From assembly GCA_018806985.1 (NCBI GenBank), contig JADANN010000401.1, positions 2,108,001-2,172,000 of the forward strand: a stretch of 64,000 nt of DNA. The letters are read 5' to 3'. The position numbers and the translations under genes are program-made. Below, piece after piece: positions 12,273 through 23,900 of this stretch. How positions within the stretch are numbered: position 1 is the stretch's first letter; every line of letters begins with the position of its first letter. The DNA comes from Angiostrongylus vasorum (lineage: Eukaryota > Nematoda > Chromadorea > Rhabditida > Metastrongylidae). Under the pieces are notes generated by a model. The model was not told the origin of the DNA, made no database searches, and worked only from the letters and a program-made list of their open reading frames with translations.

Positions 12273-15200
12273 TATAGTATATATATATATATACATATGG
12301 CTGATTTTAAATCTTTATCGAATTCTTCTAAATTCGTTGGTTTAAACTACTAATATTAGTAATCTATACATATTTAGTATGAACCACTGAGGACGTAAAC
12401 ATTATTTTAGGTTATTTCATTTGTATTATATAATATCTGTGTATTTCAGATATCTAATAATATGCTAGAAATTCTAAACACTGAAAACATTGTTTCAGAT
12501 ATGTGAACAATCATGCTCTAGAGATGCGTTGCTAATATGTCGTAACTCTATGACTAGTGAGGAACAACAACAAGAACAGGTATATTTTTTAGTGATACAA
12601 AAGCTGTTTAAGAAAAAATTAGCGGTAGTAGAATAAGCAAATGAAGGGGATAAAAGAAAAAGCCTTGGAGTTGATCCATCCCTGAAGGATGTTCTGTGCA
12701 TTTGACTTCATTGAGCACCACTAGAGGTGATTGAATGCATGTGCCTATATAGTGAGTTCTGGTACCCTACCAGTGCTTCAATTCCATGCTGAAGCTACAG
12801 AGAAGCATCGGATCCGGAAAGGTAGTAATTTTTGTGACTCCAATCGGCGGAATTGAACCACCTACCACGTGTATATTGCAAGGGTATAACCACATGGAAT
12901 GTATTTATTAATGACCTATGTTCACATATGTTATACTTCAATCATTCTCGTCCCATAGCTAAGGCAAGAATTGAGCTCCGCTTATACGAATAGACACGAT
13001 GAGCATCATAACTTTCGTTTTTGATGATACAGTAGCCAGCGGTAGCCCACCGAGCACAACCATGGTATAGGTTTACTCTTTGCTGGATTTCCAGATGGAA
13101 TTGGAATAGAAAGTCTCAGTCGGGATTACTCTACCCTATCTGAAGAGATGAATCTCCCAGCTGTAAATTTCATTTCAGTTATCAGGAACCCCCCACCTCC
13201 CGAGCCACTACGAATTGGTATTCTGTCGGGATGTAACGCTTCAAATCAAGTCTTCAAACTGTTTGTGAGAAAAATGCTCACCTTAATGTTGTTTTAGAGC
13301 TTGCTGATTGTATGAAGTATCTCACGAGCAGATAACAATATATGATGAGCAAAGTACAATTTTCTTCGTCAAACGAACACTGAAACATTAGTCTCCTACA
13401 AAAAAACGATAAAGCTCTCAGCGTTGATCAATCCATGAGGGATGCGCGATACATTCGACTTCATTAAGCATCGTTTGGAGGTTATTAAATGCACATCTGG
13501 CCTTTACATTGACTTGCAGTGGCCTACCGATATCGAGCCATTGCTGCTATCCTCCCAGACAAGTCTGGTACCAATTTGCCGACCCCGGAAGGACGGAAGG
13601 CTCGGTGGGCCATGGGCGCGTGGATCGACTCCACGTGTTTATAGCAGTGGCGCCTCCAACCACTGTGCCACACGCGCCTTGAAAAATGTGCATATTGACA
13701 TATAACTAATGAACAAGAGAAGCTCTGAATAATCTTTTCGCAGCCAAGGGCATTCCGCATTAAAGAAAAGTGATGAAATCCCGATGAAAACAAAGAACAC
13801 CGTCAGAAACCAGGTTTTTGGCGAAAAAAAATTGACCAGTCTTCGTTGTCCAGTGAATATAGCACAGTAGATCCAAACTTTCGACTGCACGTATACATTT
13901 AAGAAAACCTTTGTTTCATACTAAACTCGATTCTAAAAGAGGTCCATCAATTGTTTGAATCAGTTAACTATAAGCGAGTATTAAGAGGAAATATATGAGT
14001 CATGTGCTGTACCAATTTCTGAGAGACAGGGGAAGCGAATGAACACGTTAGTCCGCGGAAAGGGTAGTAGCGCGTTCGTTCCCCACGGCAGACACCTGCG
14101 GTTTTGAGTTTTAAAAATATCTCAACACCATTGTGGTTGTACCAGTCTCCTCCTTACATCATTTTAGTAGCTCATCATCTTGTAATTCTTATGATTATGT
14201 GTATTATGGGGTATTAAATATTTTGTTTAGAACTACATAGTGGAAGCTTTATCTACGGTTCAAAATTTTGCGTTCGGTAACGAAGAAACCTGTTTCGACT
14301 TTCGTAAATCGCTGTCAAAGGTAGGCACTGACTACTTCTTTTTATAGTACTTTCAACTAATTCCAGAGCTAACTTCCATTAAAAGGTATGTTAGGCGTAG
14401 GAGCGTAAGCAATTCACATGGAAACCATCAACGCCTAGTGTCCTTCCCATTCTCACATATTCTTCCATAATTCGCAAAGAAAGGAACTATGAAGAGGAAA
14501 ACAACTAGTAATTCAATGGAAAAAATTCCCACTGGCCAAAAACTACTATTTTCTATCTTTAGAATGGAAGAGACTAATATGGTAACAAGTGCCACAGAAT
14601 TCTTATAAGAAATCACTAGCAAATATCCATGTTACTTAACAACAGGAGCTCATACAATATCTCTTAAGTATTTTTTAATCTGAGTGTTTTGGCTGAATTA
14701 AGCGAATGCTTCAAGAGAGTAAAATTCTCTTTATAACGGAGTTAATCAGGTGTAAAACTCAATATCACCACCGTGGGTGATTTGTTCCATTCCTCTTCAT
14801 GTTCATTTATTCTTATTCTCCTTCGTCCTCAACAGTTTCTCTTTCACTGCGTTACATATGTTCTCTTTTTTTCTTAACTTAGTTGACAATACAAGGCAAT
14901 AGGAATCGATCATTCATTAGAAATATTCAATTTTTCAAAAACTAGGAAGGCAAACCGCTACTGTCTGGTTTTTTCAAGAACAGCAGATCAGTTCAATTTG
15001 TGCAGGAGCTAGAAGTTAGCCATATGAGGAAGATTGTGGATATTTGGCTTATCAGAAATTTTCATAGGACTTCTACGACTACAGATACTGATGACTACTA
15101 TTTCGATGTGCTAGTATTTTATTTAGCGCCTAGTCTTTTTTCACACAGAGCACTCTGTGAAATATAACGACAAGGACATTGAGATGTGAGCAAAACTAGG

Positions 15201-16086
15201 AACCACATAGGGATTCGAACCTGTGATTACCCTTGCAACCTTACCCTGTTATTACCGTTGAAGGGTGATTGCTGATGGCACCGATATAGTTAAAACATGC
15301 CCGAGAAAAAGGCAAAGCAAGGGTCTCCGTTCATGTAGCTTCAGCTTAACTAGATTCAAGACTGATTTGTACTTCCCAGATAATTCTCGTTAACAAGTGA
15401 TTGCTGCTAGCACAAGAGAGTAAAAAACTTGGCTAAGAGAAAGGCAATAAAAGGCATCGGTTGGTGTGGTGAATAGCAGGTGACTCCCCACCCCCTCCCA
15501 AAAGAGTAATCAAGTGCTTGAGGCCCAGCTGAGGTTCCGAGTTCTGTTGATATTTCATAATCCTTATCCTGCATTTCACTATTATTCCAGTTAATTCGTC
15601 TTCGTAGCGACTACTGCGGTGATCTAGCGCGATGCACTTGTGATGAAAGCAGGTGGGAAATACCTATAATACGATGCTCGTTCGATTGTGAGCAAATCTG
15701 GGGGAAAGGATGCGCTCGACACAGATTCGGCTCAGAAAACGTCGATTATAGCTGTAGTTTTTCTGATCCATATGTTTATGTAGTAGAGAAGAATGTGCTG
15801 TTTGACTCATCTCATACTAATGGCATTAGCATGAAGTACATACATATTGATTACCGCCCACAGCCACGTATGATGGTGGTTGAGTGCCGATTTATCTCTT
15901 CTTAGGTAAGTGGGCGACGATGATGTTCAGCGACTATGCTTCAGAAATATGATAACATCATTACATTAACGTTTTGAATAGACAGTAGATGATGTTCTAG
16001 TGGATTTGGTTCACAAGTTCAACCAGAGATCAGCTCTGCTTGTAACAAATAGCCGAACGCATAATCTCGCTCAACATGCATCCTAA
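7995..16086 (+). CDS. Unrecognised secreted cysteine-containing protein, multi-exon
   Basis: Built from exons whose phases match throughout: 7995-8153 (signal peptide, then CYELDVENCFREAFL), 9355-9445, 9696-9798 (ERYFWVVNFDRHW), 10703-10752, 11330-11418 (CHDVRRFSLCFHHPGC), 11544-11627 (HMVFGKKLPLH), 14231-14320 (NYIVEALSTVQNF), 15591 onward (SDYCGDLARCTCDES). The 15591 frame stays open to 15905 with many cysteines, or splices from a GTGAGC donor near 15690 to 15986-16086 (DDVLVDLVHKF, stop). Junctions have GT/AG ends, and TTTATTTCAG, CTTTTTCAG and TTTTGTTTAG acceptors are good. The start is the ATG before a hydrophobic stretch (SLIVIFFVVVIQTACA), a likely signal peptide. I recognise no family. 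Exons 10703-10752 and 9355-9445 are the least certain; repeats occupy the introns. Confidence 0.5.
8310..8408. repeat. Polypurine tract
   Basis: About 100 bases almost wholly A and G (GAGAGAGTGGAGGAAGTAAG and on, ending in an A run). It sits in the first intron of the candidate secreted-protein gene. Confidence 0.8.
8742..9095 (+). repeat. Family T SINE (tRNA head, RTE-like tail)
   Basis: The head GGCGGATAGCATAGTGGTAG (A box) and GGTTCTAGTTCGATTCCGC (B box) look like a tRNA. The body reads CGACCTCCATTCTACGACAT, and the end GAGGTCCGCACAGTAGACGTG matches the 3' ends of RTE elements in this window. Relatives lie at 18165, 39778, 41108 and 46225 (minus). The source tRNA cannot be named from this. 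Confidence 0.7.
9114..9152. repeat. TA microsatellite
   Basis: TATA dinucleotide run with a few TG interruptions, directly behind the family T copy and possibly its expanded tail. It generates a poly-isoleucine/tyrosine frame on the minus strand that is not coding. Confidence 0.9.
11785..12162 (+). repeat. Family C repeat, full length
   Basis: Begins ACGGTTTGCCGGCTCATCG and ends GGTATCCAAGTAAGTAA. The 3' end GTGAAGACAGGCCATC plus AAGT-type tail resembles the RTE 3' end, which sets this as the sense strand. Other copies: 51779-52169 (plus) and 13030, 26825, 56690, 59660 (minus). A non-autonomous element mobilised by RTE is the likely origin. Confidence 0.75.
12221..12298. repeat. TA microsatellite
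   Basis: About 78 bp of TA repeats with occasional G and C. Strongly palindromic, as all TA runs are. Confidence 0.9.
12645..12897 (-). repeat. Family A SINE, decayed
   Basis: Tail and middle are recognisable (GGAGTTGATCCATCCCTGA, GGTGATTGAATGCATG), while the head is largely lost. Divergence is much higher than in other copies, suggesting an old insertion. Confidence 0.5.
13030..13220 (-). repeat. Family C repeat, partial
   Basis: 5' half of the element in reverse: TATAGGTTTACTCTTTGCTGG through GATGAATCTCCCAGCTG to the CAGGAACCCCCCACCTCCC block. The RTE-like tail is absent. Confidence 0.6.
13405..13679 (-). repeat. Family A tRNA-derived SINE
   Basis: Near complete: AAAAAACGATAAAGCTCTC through CCACTGTGCCACACGCGCCT. 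Well conserved, so probably fairly recent. Lies in a large intron of the candidate secreted-protein gene. Confidence 0.85.
14019..14141 (-). repeat. Family B foldback element, single arm
   Basis: One arm only: GTAGTAGCGCGTTCGTTCCC, CAGACACCTGCGG, then AATATCTCAACACCATTGTGG at the outer end. The complete elements at 37985 and 21240 show the two-arm form. Confidence 0.65.
15155..15562. repeat. Family B foldback element, old two-arm copy
   Basis: Left arm TTGAGATGTGAGCAAAACTA, centre CTTCAGCTTAACTAGATTCA as in the 37985 copy, and right arm GGCTAAGAGAAAGGCAATAA ending near GTTGATATTTCATAATCC. Highly diverged. It abuts the acceptor of the 15591 exon. Confidence 0.5.
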
Positions 16087-16659
16087 TGAAGCACGGTCGC
16101 ATCCAAATCACTAGTCCGAAGAGTTTATATTCATTCATATCAGTGTTTTCTTTTATTTCAGCTTGACAGCGTTTTCCTACGATATGCATTACAGTTTATA
16201 CGGGTAACTAGATCAAATATAATATTTGTATGTTTATACTGCGTTTTTCTTTTCACAGAGACCTCTATAAGGAATAAATGTATCGCTACCTTCGTTATTT
16301 TTTGATTTGTATTATTTGTACTATAGTTTGCCATCGAATGGTTCGAAAAGATACCAGTAAATTTTCTTGTCGCTCTACTGATATGTCGTGCTATGCTAGC
16401 ACGAGGCATATTAATTACCCACATTGGATAGCTTGCTAGCCTCTGCATTTGGGGCTAGGCATGCTCATGAGTATCATGTCAGCATCTCTCAAAATAAAAG
16501 TGGGCCTTTTGTTAGAAATAAATCAAATCCGCCTGCCATGTACTACATCTGCTCTCACTTGATAACAAGATTTCGAATGAATCGAACACTGGGTCCAATT
16601 CTCAAATAGCGCAACCACGAACACGTCCATGTTCTTGGTACACATAGGAAAGGTATACG

Positions 16660-16836
16660 TCAATTTGACAGAGAAGAAACAAGAAGGTCATCATTCCATC
16701 CCACCAGCTTCTCAAAGCAATTACTTCCGAGTTTTCGGACCGAGTTTAACCCGATGTCCGCCAGAAGGCGCCATGTCTTCTTGGTCTTGAGATCACTCAA
16801 CTCGAGATATTTCTTCATATGAGCGACATCCAAGAA
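16660..16836 (-). CDS. Possible terminal exon, gene unknown
   Basis: On the minus strand, a good acceptor (TTATTCATTCCAG) leads into FLDVAHMKKYLELSDLKTKK, with a 58-residue open frame ending SSLSN and stop. Composition is protein-like, with KKTWRLLADIGLNSV in the middle. It lies between the 3' ends of the plus-strand gene (16086) and SLC37 (17923). No upstream partner exon was found, and the other strand is partly open too. Unrecognised. Confidence 0.3.
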   Translation of the reverse strand, partial: FLDVAHMKKYLELSDLKTKKTWRLLADIGLNSVRKLGSNCFEKLVGWNDDLLVSSLSN

Positions 16837-16994
16837 CTGGAATGAATAAAACATGTGAATAGAAATACAAGTGAGAGTTTTTTTGACTTAAAGAAGAGCT
16901 GAGGAATCAGATGACGTTTTGATTGATTACCCATGTGGAAAATAAGACAACCACGTGATCGCCGAGAAATAAGAATAATGTACGAATTAAAAGA

Positions 16995-17235
16995 CAAAGG
17001 ATAAAGCTTTCGACGTAGATCAGTACATTATGGATACACCATGCCTTCTACTCTACTCAACATCGTAAAGCTGATTGAATCCACACGAAGCCCATACAAT
17101 GGCTTGGGATTACCTGAAGATGAATCAAGAGTGTTCTTAATCCTCTTAGACAAGCGTGGTAACAATTTGTACAACCTTAAGAGATAGATGGCTTAGTTAA
17201 CAGATGGCTTGGGACAGAGACAACGGGCATGGGTT
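16995..17235 (-). repeat. Family A SINE, decayed
   Basis: GACAAAGGATAAAGCTTTCG start, then scattered matches (GACAAGCGTGGTAACAATTTG). The head is unrecognisable. Confidence 0.45.
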
Positions 17236-17654
17236 CCTGTATGCGGTCTAGTAGAGGTTTACGAGGCTCAGCAGTCACTTTCTAAACATTAGCTTTAGCA
17301 TTTTCAAAACATGTTGATGTTGACCTCAACAGAAAGCGACTCAATAATTCATGTGTATTCGATTCTATAGAACATCAAAAAGAGATAACATCCCTGATTT
17401 ATCCACGATATGAAGTGAATTATTTTAATCCTAGAATAAAAAATAAGCCTAATATGTACAGAACACACTCGTATAAATGAACTACAACAAGTGGTTGATC
17501 GAGTCAGTCACCTCGTGCATTCATCTACGAATTCAACAGATTTCGAACTATCATAAAAATAACAATACCGATACTATGAGATGACAGAGTAAAACAAAAA
17601 AAAACGAAAACAATGTTTAACTATTACTTACTGCCTGTTCTTTTCTTTTCCTGC

Positions 17655-17800
17655 TTGAGAGAAAGACAATAAAAAGAGCCTCAGTTGATGTGGAGGATAG
17701 CATGCGAGCCCACGTAAATAGTAATCGCGAGTTCAAAATCCAACTGATGTTCGGAGTTTCATTAAGATCTCAGCATCTGGTTGTATTTCACAGAAGGAAA
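17655..17800 (-). repeat. Family B single arm, decayed
   Basis: GAGAGAAAGACAATAAAAAG through GATGTTCGGAGTTTC to ATCTCAGCATCTGGTTGTAT. The inner part is eroded. Confidence 0.45.
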
Positions 17801-17922
17801 CAATATTATGAACAGAGGGTGTAGCCTGCATAGGAATTACTTAAAGAGAAAATCTCGTAAGGATGACCCAATAGTAGGAAAGCAAAGGCACAAGGAGGAA
17901 CTGTAGAAGTAATGAATGCAAT

Positions 17923-20900
17923 TTAATCTTCAAAATTCGTTTCGTCAAGAAGTGGAGTTAATTCCGATGAAGAAGTGGAAAGTTTTCGTAGATCGTCAAC
18001 ACATCGCCTTAGGATGCATATTGTTGCTAACATGTTCTGAAAAGAAAAGAACACTTTATGTGTAATAAAAAAGCGCACAAAAAAGCAAATAAATCGTTTT
18101 TAAGTTCTGGGACCTTATTTTACTTCTAAGAGAACAAAATGTAATATATATTATACACCTTTAGGAGACGGGTAGCTCAGAAGTAGTGATGCCGCACATC
18201 ATGAGCACGGTGCTAGTTCGACACCAACCTGCTTCCACCAAGTCTGCTGTCCCTTCGCTGAGAATAGATTGATCCTTTCAATCTAAGTGGGAATGCTCTA
18301 GCCCGGCTATCCCAGGACTCCAGCGAGAATCGACTCGACCAGAATTCAACGACGTTCACAACGAAGAGGAAAGAAATTACTCGAACAGCAGCCAAACCTA
18401 TTTGCGAAAGTTCAAAAACCTGAGTGGATGATGCGAGGAAATGAATTGAATGCAAGAAGTTCTAGGATCCGCTCAGAAGATGAGAAGACGGTTCGTGTAA
18501 AAATAAAAAAAAGTTGCAAACCTCCCCCAATTGCAACTATGGTGCACTCTCGTCGAAAATTCATCATGCTTGGAGAATGATTGTGGGTGTAAAGCTTCGA
18601 TGTTCAGTAAATTTTTATATTCTAAGCAAGGCTTTCCCGGCTAAGAGGGAATTCTATTTTTCTATCAAGACTTCCAACTAAAGATAAATCTATGCCGTTA
18701 CGAGCACGGAAAGCTAACCGTCGTGGTCACATTCTCAATAGGAGCAACAAAAATGCAAGCTCTAAACTAAAATCCATGGTACTTTTTACGCTTCTTGAAA
18801 AACAAGAGCCACTTGGGCGACTCTGGAGAACGGCAGGAACGAATGGAGATCCTAATGCTGACTACCCAATTAATTCGATAATCAACGTGCAGGTGACTGC
18901 GGTGAGGAACGAACGCGCTGTTACTCTTCCCGAGGGCTACTGCGTTCACCTATCACACCATGCGTTTCGCTCGTCTCTCAACTGGTTGACGGATGATTGC
19001 TGATGACACTGATGGATAGAACCAGCTGAGGAACAGGCAAAACGAAGGACTCGCACGATGCGGTGGTGAACGCGTTAGCCCTCGGAAAAGGTAATATCGC
19101 GTTCGTTTCGCACCGCAGACACCTGCGGTGCAGAGTTTAGCGAATATCTCGGCATCGTTTTGGAAGTTTGAATAATTTCTACAGTAACAGTTGCACATCT
19201 AAACGTATAAAAAAATTTTCCATAGTTGAAGTTGCGTAAAGAAATTATGAAAAGCCACAAAATCAAAGAATCGACGAATATGAGTATATCAACACAATAA
19301 AAATGCCTGATAAATAGGGAGAAATATTGAACGAAAAGAAATGATTACAAGCGCAGTTGTGACAATAATATCATTAGTTTGGAAAGTTCGCTTCTTCCAT
19401 GGAATATGTTGTTCGTTTTATGAGGCGATCACTGTCAGTAGTTGAGTAGAAGTATGGTATTAGGCAAAACCGACCTTGCAGAGCACTTTTTCGACAGTTT
19501 TCAGTTCTTGAAAGTTCATAAAAAGTCTATAAAAACTCACTAAAGCCACAAACAGATAGAATACATACGACCATCCATAGGTTCTCTGCATTATCGGAAT
19601 GAAGAACTGACCAACGGCACTACCAATGGATCCAGTACCATCTATCAGTCCGGCTACGGTAGACATGGCCTTAAACCATCCTTGAATAACATTTGACGCA
19701 ATTTGTAAAACAGCAAAGTTTTCTTAATCCATAGTTCGATGAATTGTTTTAAGTGAAGTGCAGCGGCAAATGCTGTTGTCACGATCTTTTAAACTGAAAT
19801 ATGTGGTAAAAGAACAAAAGTATATTAAAAGGTTTCTTTAAGGAGATTTCATTTCACATGCACTAGATGAAACATAATTCACTCTGAAAAGGAGATACTG
19901 TTTGCCTTCCATGTGCAAATTTGAGTGTGTAATTTTCGAACCATAAAATCTTAAAACTCTTTAAAACTCTTTTTTTAAAAGATACTTGTTCATCAGATGC
20001 GAGATCCGGTTGTGATCCGAGATCGATAGATATCGTGCTCGCAATCAAATTATACGGACCAGATACAGTGGCACCAACTATCATCATAATGACAGCGTTT
20101 AAAATCATATGTGAACCTGAAAAAGATTCACCAAGGTTAGTATCAAACAGTATTGACAATCTTCTCAATCTAAATAAATAAAGCTTAGGAGGAAATCCTC
20201 CATATTTCAACAGTAATTTGGTTGAAAATATCTTATTCACGTAGTTGTATTAGAATATCATATCAGGACCTGTCAAAATCTCGATTTCTTCTTTAAAAAT
20301 TACAAAGGCGGAAATATTCAAAACAGTCAAAGCACTTTGAAAAGCATGAGAATTAATAGGCTTATTGTTGAGAAGGGGGGCGATTGTAGCGCAGTGATCT
20401 GAGGAGCCCTGAAATACACACGCGTTTGACACATGCGCCCCAGACCCGCCAAGCTCTCCATCCCCCCGGGGTCGGTGAATTGGTACTACACTTGCCTGGG
20501 AGGATAGCAGCACTGGCTCAACACATCGGTAGGCCACCGCGAATCATTGTAAAAGCCAGATATGCGTTCAATTATGTCCAACGATGCTTAATGAATTCGA
20601 ATGTACGGCGCATCTCTCAGGGTAAGTCAACGCCGAGAACTATGTTCTTTTTTAACGTTCAGAATATTAGCATAGAAAAAGAAACTCACCGGCATGAGTG
20701 TAAAAGAATAGAGACCCAATAGAAGAAATCAGCATAATGACGACAACTGGAGTTCGGCATCCGATTTTATCCTTAAATTTCAATCTCATGCACGATATTG
20801 TTGTGCTATAGTTAAGCTAAAAATAAAAAAATCCCACAGACTTGTTGAAGAATAGCTCTATTCACTATATTATTTCTACTAATAGCGGCATTACTATTAC

Positions 20901-23900
20901 TGCTACTATTATCCTCATTATTATCGGTATTAATCGCTTCTATTATTAATTTTGTTGTTATTATTGGGGCACAGCATTTGTCGCAGTGGCCAAGTCTTCA
21001 GTTGAGCTTTTTTCCCACTACCAAATATTTATTAGTACTATTAATTATTATTATTATTTATTATTATTAACTATTTGTTAATGTTGTTATTTATTTATTA
21101 TTATTATTAACTGCATATTGTAATTGTACTGGATGTATATATGTACTATATACATGTACATAAACACATATATATTTATTTATACATTTATGAAAGGGCA
21201 CCACAATTAATAAGTTCAAATCTATATTCAACCCATAAAATCTCATCGAGAAATTATTACAGCACTTCAATGATGTTGAGATATTTGCAAAACTCCGGAG
21301 CGCAGGTGTCTGCGGTGGGGGAACGAACGCTCTATTACCATTTCTGGAAGCTAACGCGTTCACCACCACACCACGCGGGTCCCTTCGTTTCGCCTTTCTC
21401 TCAGCTAGTTCTATCGATCTCTTCCATCAGCAATGACCCGTCAACGGGATTGATCCGGAGAGCCGAAATCGGCAACGAATCCAGTTAAGCTGAGGCTGTA
21501 GTTATAATCACAATTTTAACTTATTGTTTATTGCCTACTCTTTTTCATTGCTGATGGCAGAGATCGATAGAACAAGCTGAGAGAAAGGCGAAACGAAGGA
21601 CCCGCATGGTGTGGTGGTGAACGCGTTACTCCCAGGAAAGGGTAATAGCGCGTTCGTTCTTCACCGCAGACATCTGCGGTCCGAAGTTTTGCAAATATCT
21701 CAGCAACATTATGGTTGTTACCATTTTCATCATTAATATGATCACCAATCATTATTATGACTACTGCTGTTACCACTAGTATTAACACTACTAGCAATTC
21801 TAGTTCAAAACCAACCGAAACGTATCCTCCGGCCACACTGCCTAGTATGCCTCCGACATCGTAAAAAGTGCTTATTTCGTCAGCCTAAAACAGACCGAAC
21901 AATGACTTCAGTTGACATGAATTGAGAGTTACACGGACGTTTAAGGACCATAAAGACCACATACCCCGTTACTGGATTTATTCGAAGTTATTTTAAATAG
22001 AACTTGTATAAATGTAAAGAGCGGAAATGAAAAAAAAACCGGAAGGCCAATAAGGAGTTAAGCAATCACAGGAATCGCCGTCGTCCTGTTAGCAAATCAA
22101 TCACAGTGCGACAATCCAATCTACAAGGATCGGGGATAACTGTGGTTTAGAAAAACAGAAGACAAAAGTTCTTAATGGGGACATGCGAATGAAGTGCCGC
22201 GATAAGTAGTGAAGTAAAAAAGTAGAAAAAGAAACCTGATATTCCTTCCAATGGTAGGTCTCCGTGAGATACATAGGAAGCCAAAAGAAAAATGCATAGT
22301 TGACCAGCTTGAGACAAACATTGCATAAGCAGTACTATAATGGGAAAACTAAGAAGAAGTACACAACTCCCTAGCAAAACACCTCACAGATTTTGAGAAA
22401 AACTGCTAAGGTATTGTGTTGCATTTTGGAATTTTTGGGTACTTAAGTTCTTCACAATTAACTGACAAAGGCAATTGACAAATGAAAATTTCTTCCACTG
22501 ATGAGGATCCAGAGGCCATTTATCAAATTACTACGTGACGAAGGGATTTGTTCCTCCAGTAGAATCCCCCCCCACCTGAAAATGAGCTCCAAATCGCCGT
22601 TCAGAATCGCTGCTAAAGTAAACCAATTCAGGAATCACAGCAATTCTGGCAACAAAACACTCACCAGTGGGTATGTGATGTTGAGGAAACCTCTAGCGTG
22701 ACTTTGGAGAGTCTAGGGAGAGGAAATCTTGCGCAATCAACCAATTACCAGCGAATTAAAATCGTACTTGGGCAAGCACGATTATTTATGATTTATGAAG
22801 ATGGATGATTCGAGTAAGGAAGGGAAAAACGTCAAAAAGACAAAGCGCACCGCAAGAACTCCAGGGAGGAAAACAGCATCAATAATGCTGATCGGATCAC
22901 GTTGTCCTGATTGTATCCTGGGAAAAAAAAGCATCCCTTTCTAAGTAAACATAATTTCATAAGGCTGCCACTTCTCCTTCCTACATACCAAAAAATCCTA
23001 ATTGTCGCAAAAAAAAAGTATGAAACGAAGGCCTTGTAGAGGTTGCGCATCTCCTCACAGAAATTGGACTGTTTCTCGTAAAATGTGAACGTAATTCACA
23101 ACTATGCAATATTTCCCAGTCTTCAGATATTTTAATCCAGTTAGAACCAAGGGATCTACATAGATGGTCATCGTTTTCCTCTATCATTAAACTAAATGAA
23201 GCTTTACGAAAAACCAACAAGCGTTTTCCTTTTTTTCTATTTTGAAGGAACATGATCAATTTTCTCTCTTACAAATCCTACTTTCCAGACCTTGAACTTT
23301 AAGTGGCCTGGTTTCTTAACCATATCCTCTGTCCTTCCTATTCTTAAGCATTACTTTATTCAGTGTTTTCTTAGTAATCTAAAGATACCGCTACTCAGCA
23401 AGTCTCGCTCGATTCAATGTTCAGCTCTAGCAGAGGTTCACAGATGTAAAGCGTCACGTTAAAGAGACTCCATTTGCGTTTCATTGTGACACATTTATTT
23501 CCTGGCGAAATAACTGCAGTAACTTTAGAAAAGGTTGTATTGTTTTTTTCGCTCGCGAGGAGTTGAGTTTGTAATCGTCATTCATTCACATGAAGACTGA
23601 AATAACGTATAGCAACCGAGCTGATATTCCGCCATCACCTCTTCGCGTCCATCATTTTCCACTTTTTTCTCTCTTTTGTTAGGTGTAGATAACTCAGTGC
23701 TCTCAACATTTACGCCTAATCTCCTAAGGTCGTCGAGGGCTTCCAACTTAGAAAACAACTCTCCACAGGCGCTTTGCCAGATGTGCTCAGTTTTGTACTT
23801 ATCGACTAGTGCTGTCGACAATCCCTATTCACGGTAGTCACAAGCTTACTCGCTTTTCTGCAACTCTTCGTAGCTGTTGCTCCCAAACTTTGTGATTCTC

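Noticed and set aside
19460..19541. SLC37 ending by read-through to a stop at 19460
   Set aside because: A GTGAGT donor at 19540 and an in-phase, family-like last exon at 17923-18036 with a strong CTTTTCAG acceptor fit better.
21141..21836. Frames of 92-115 residues on both strands
   Set aside because: Translations of the family B foldback arms.
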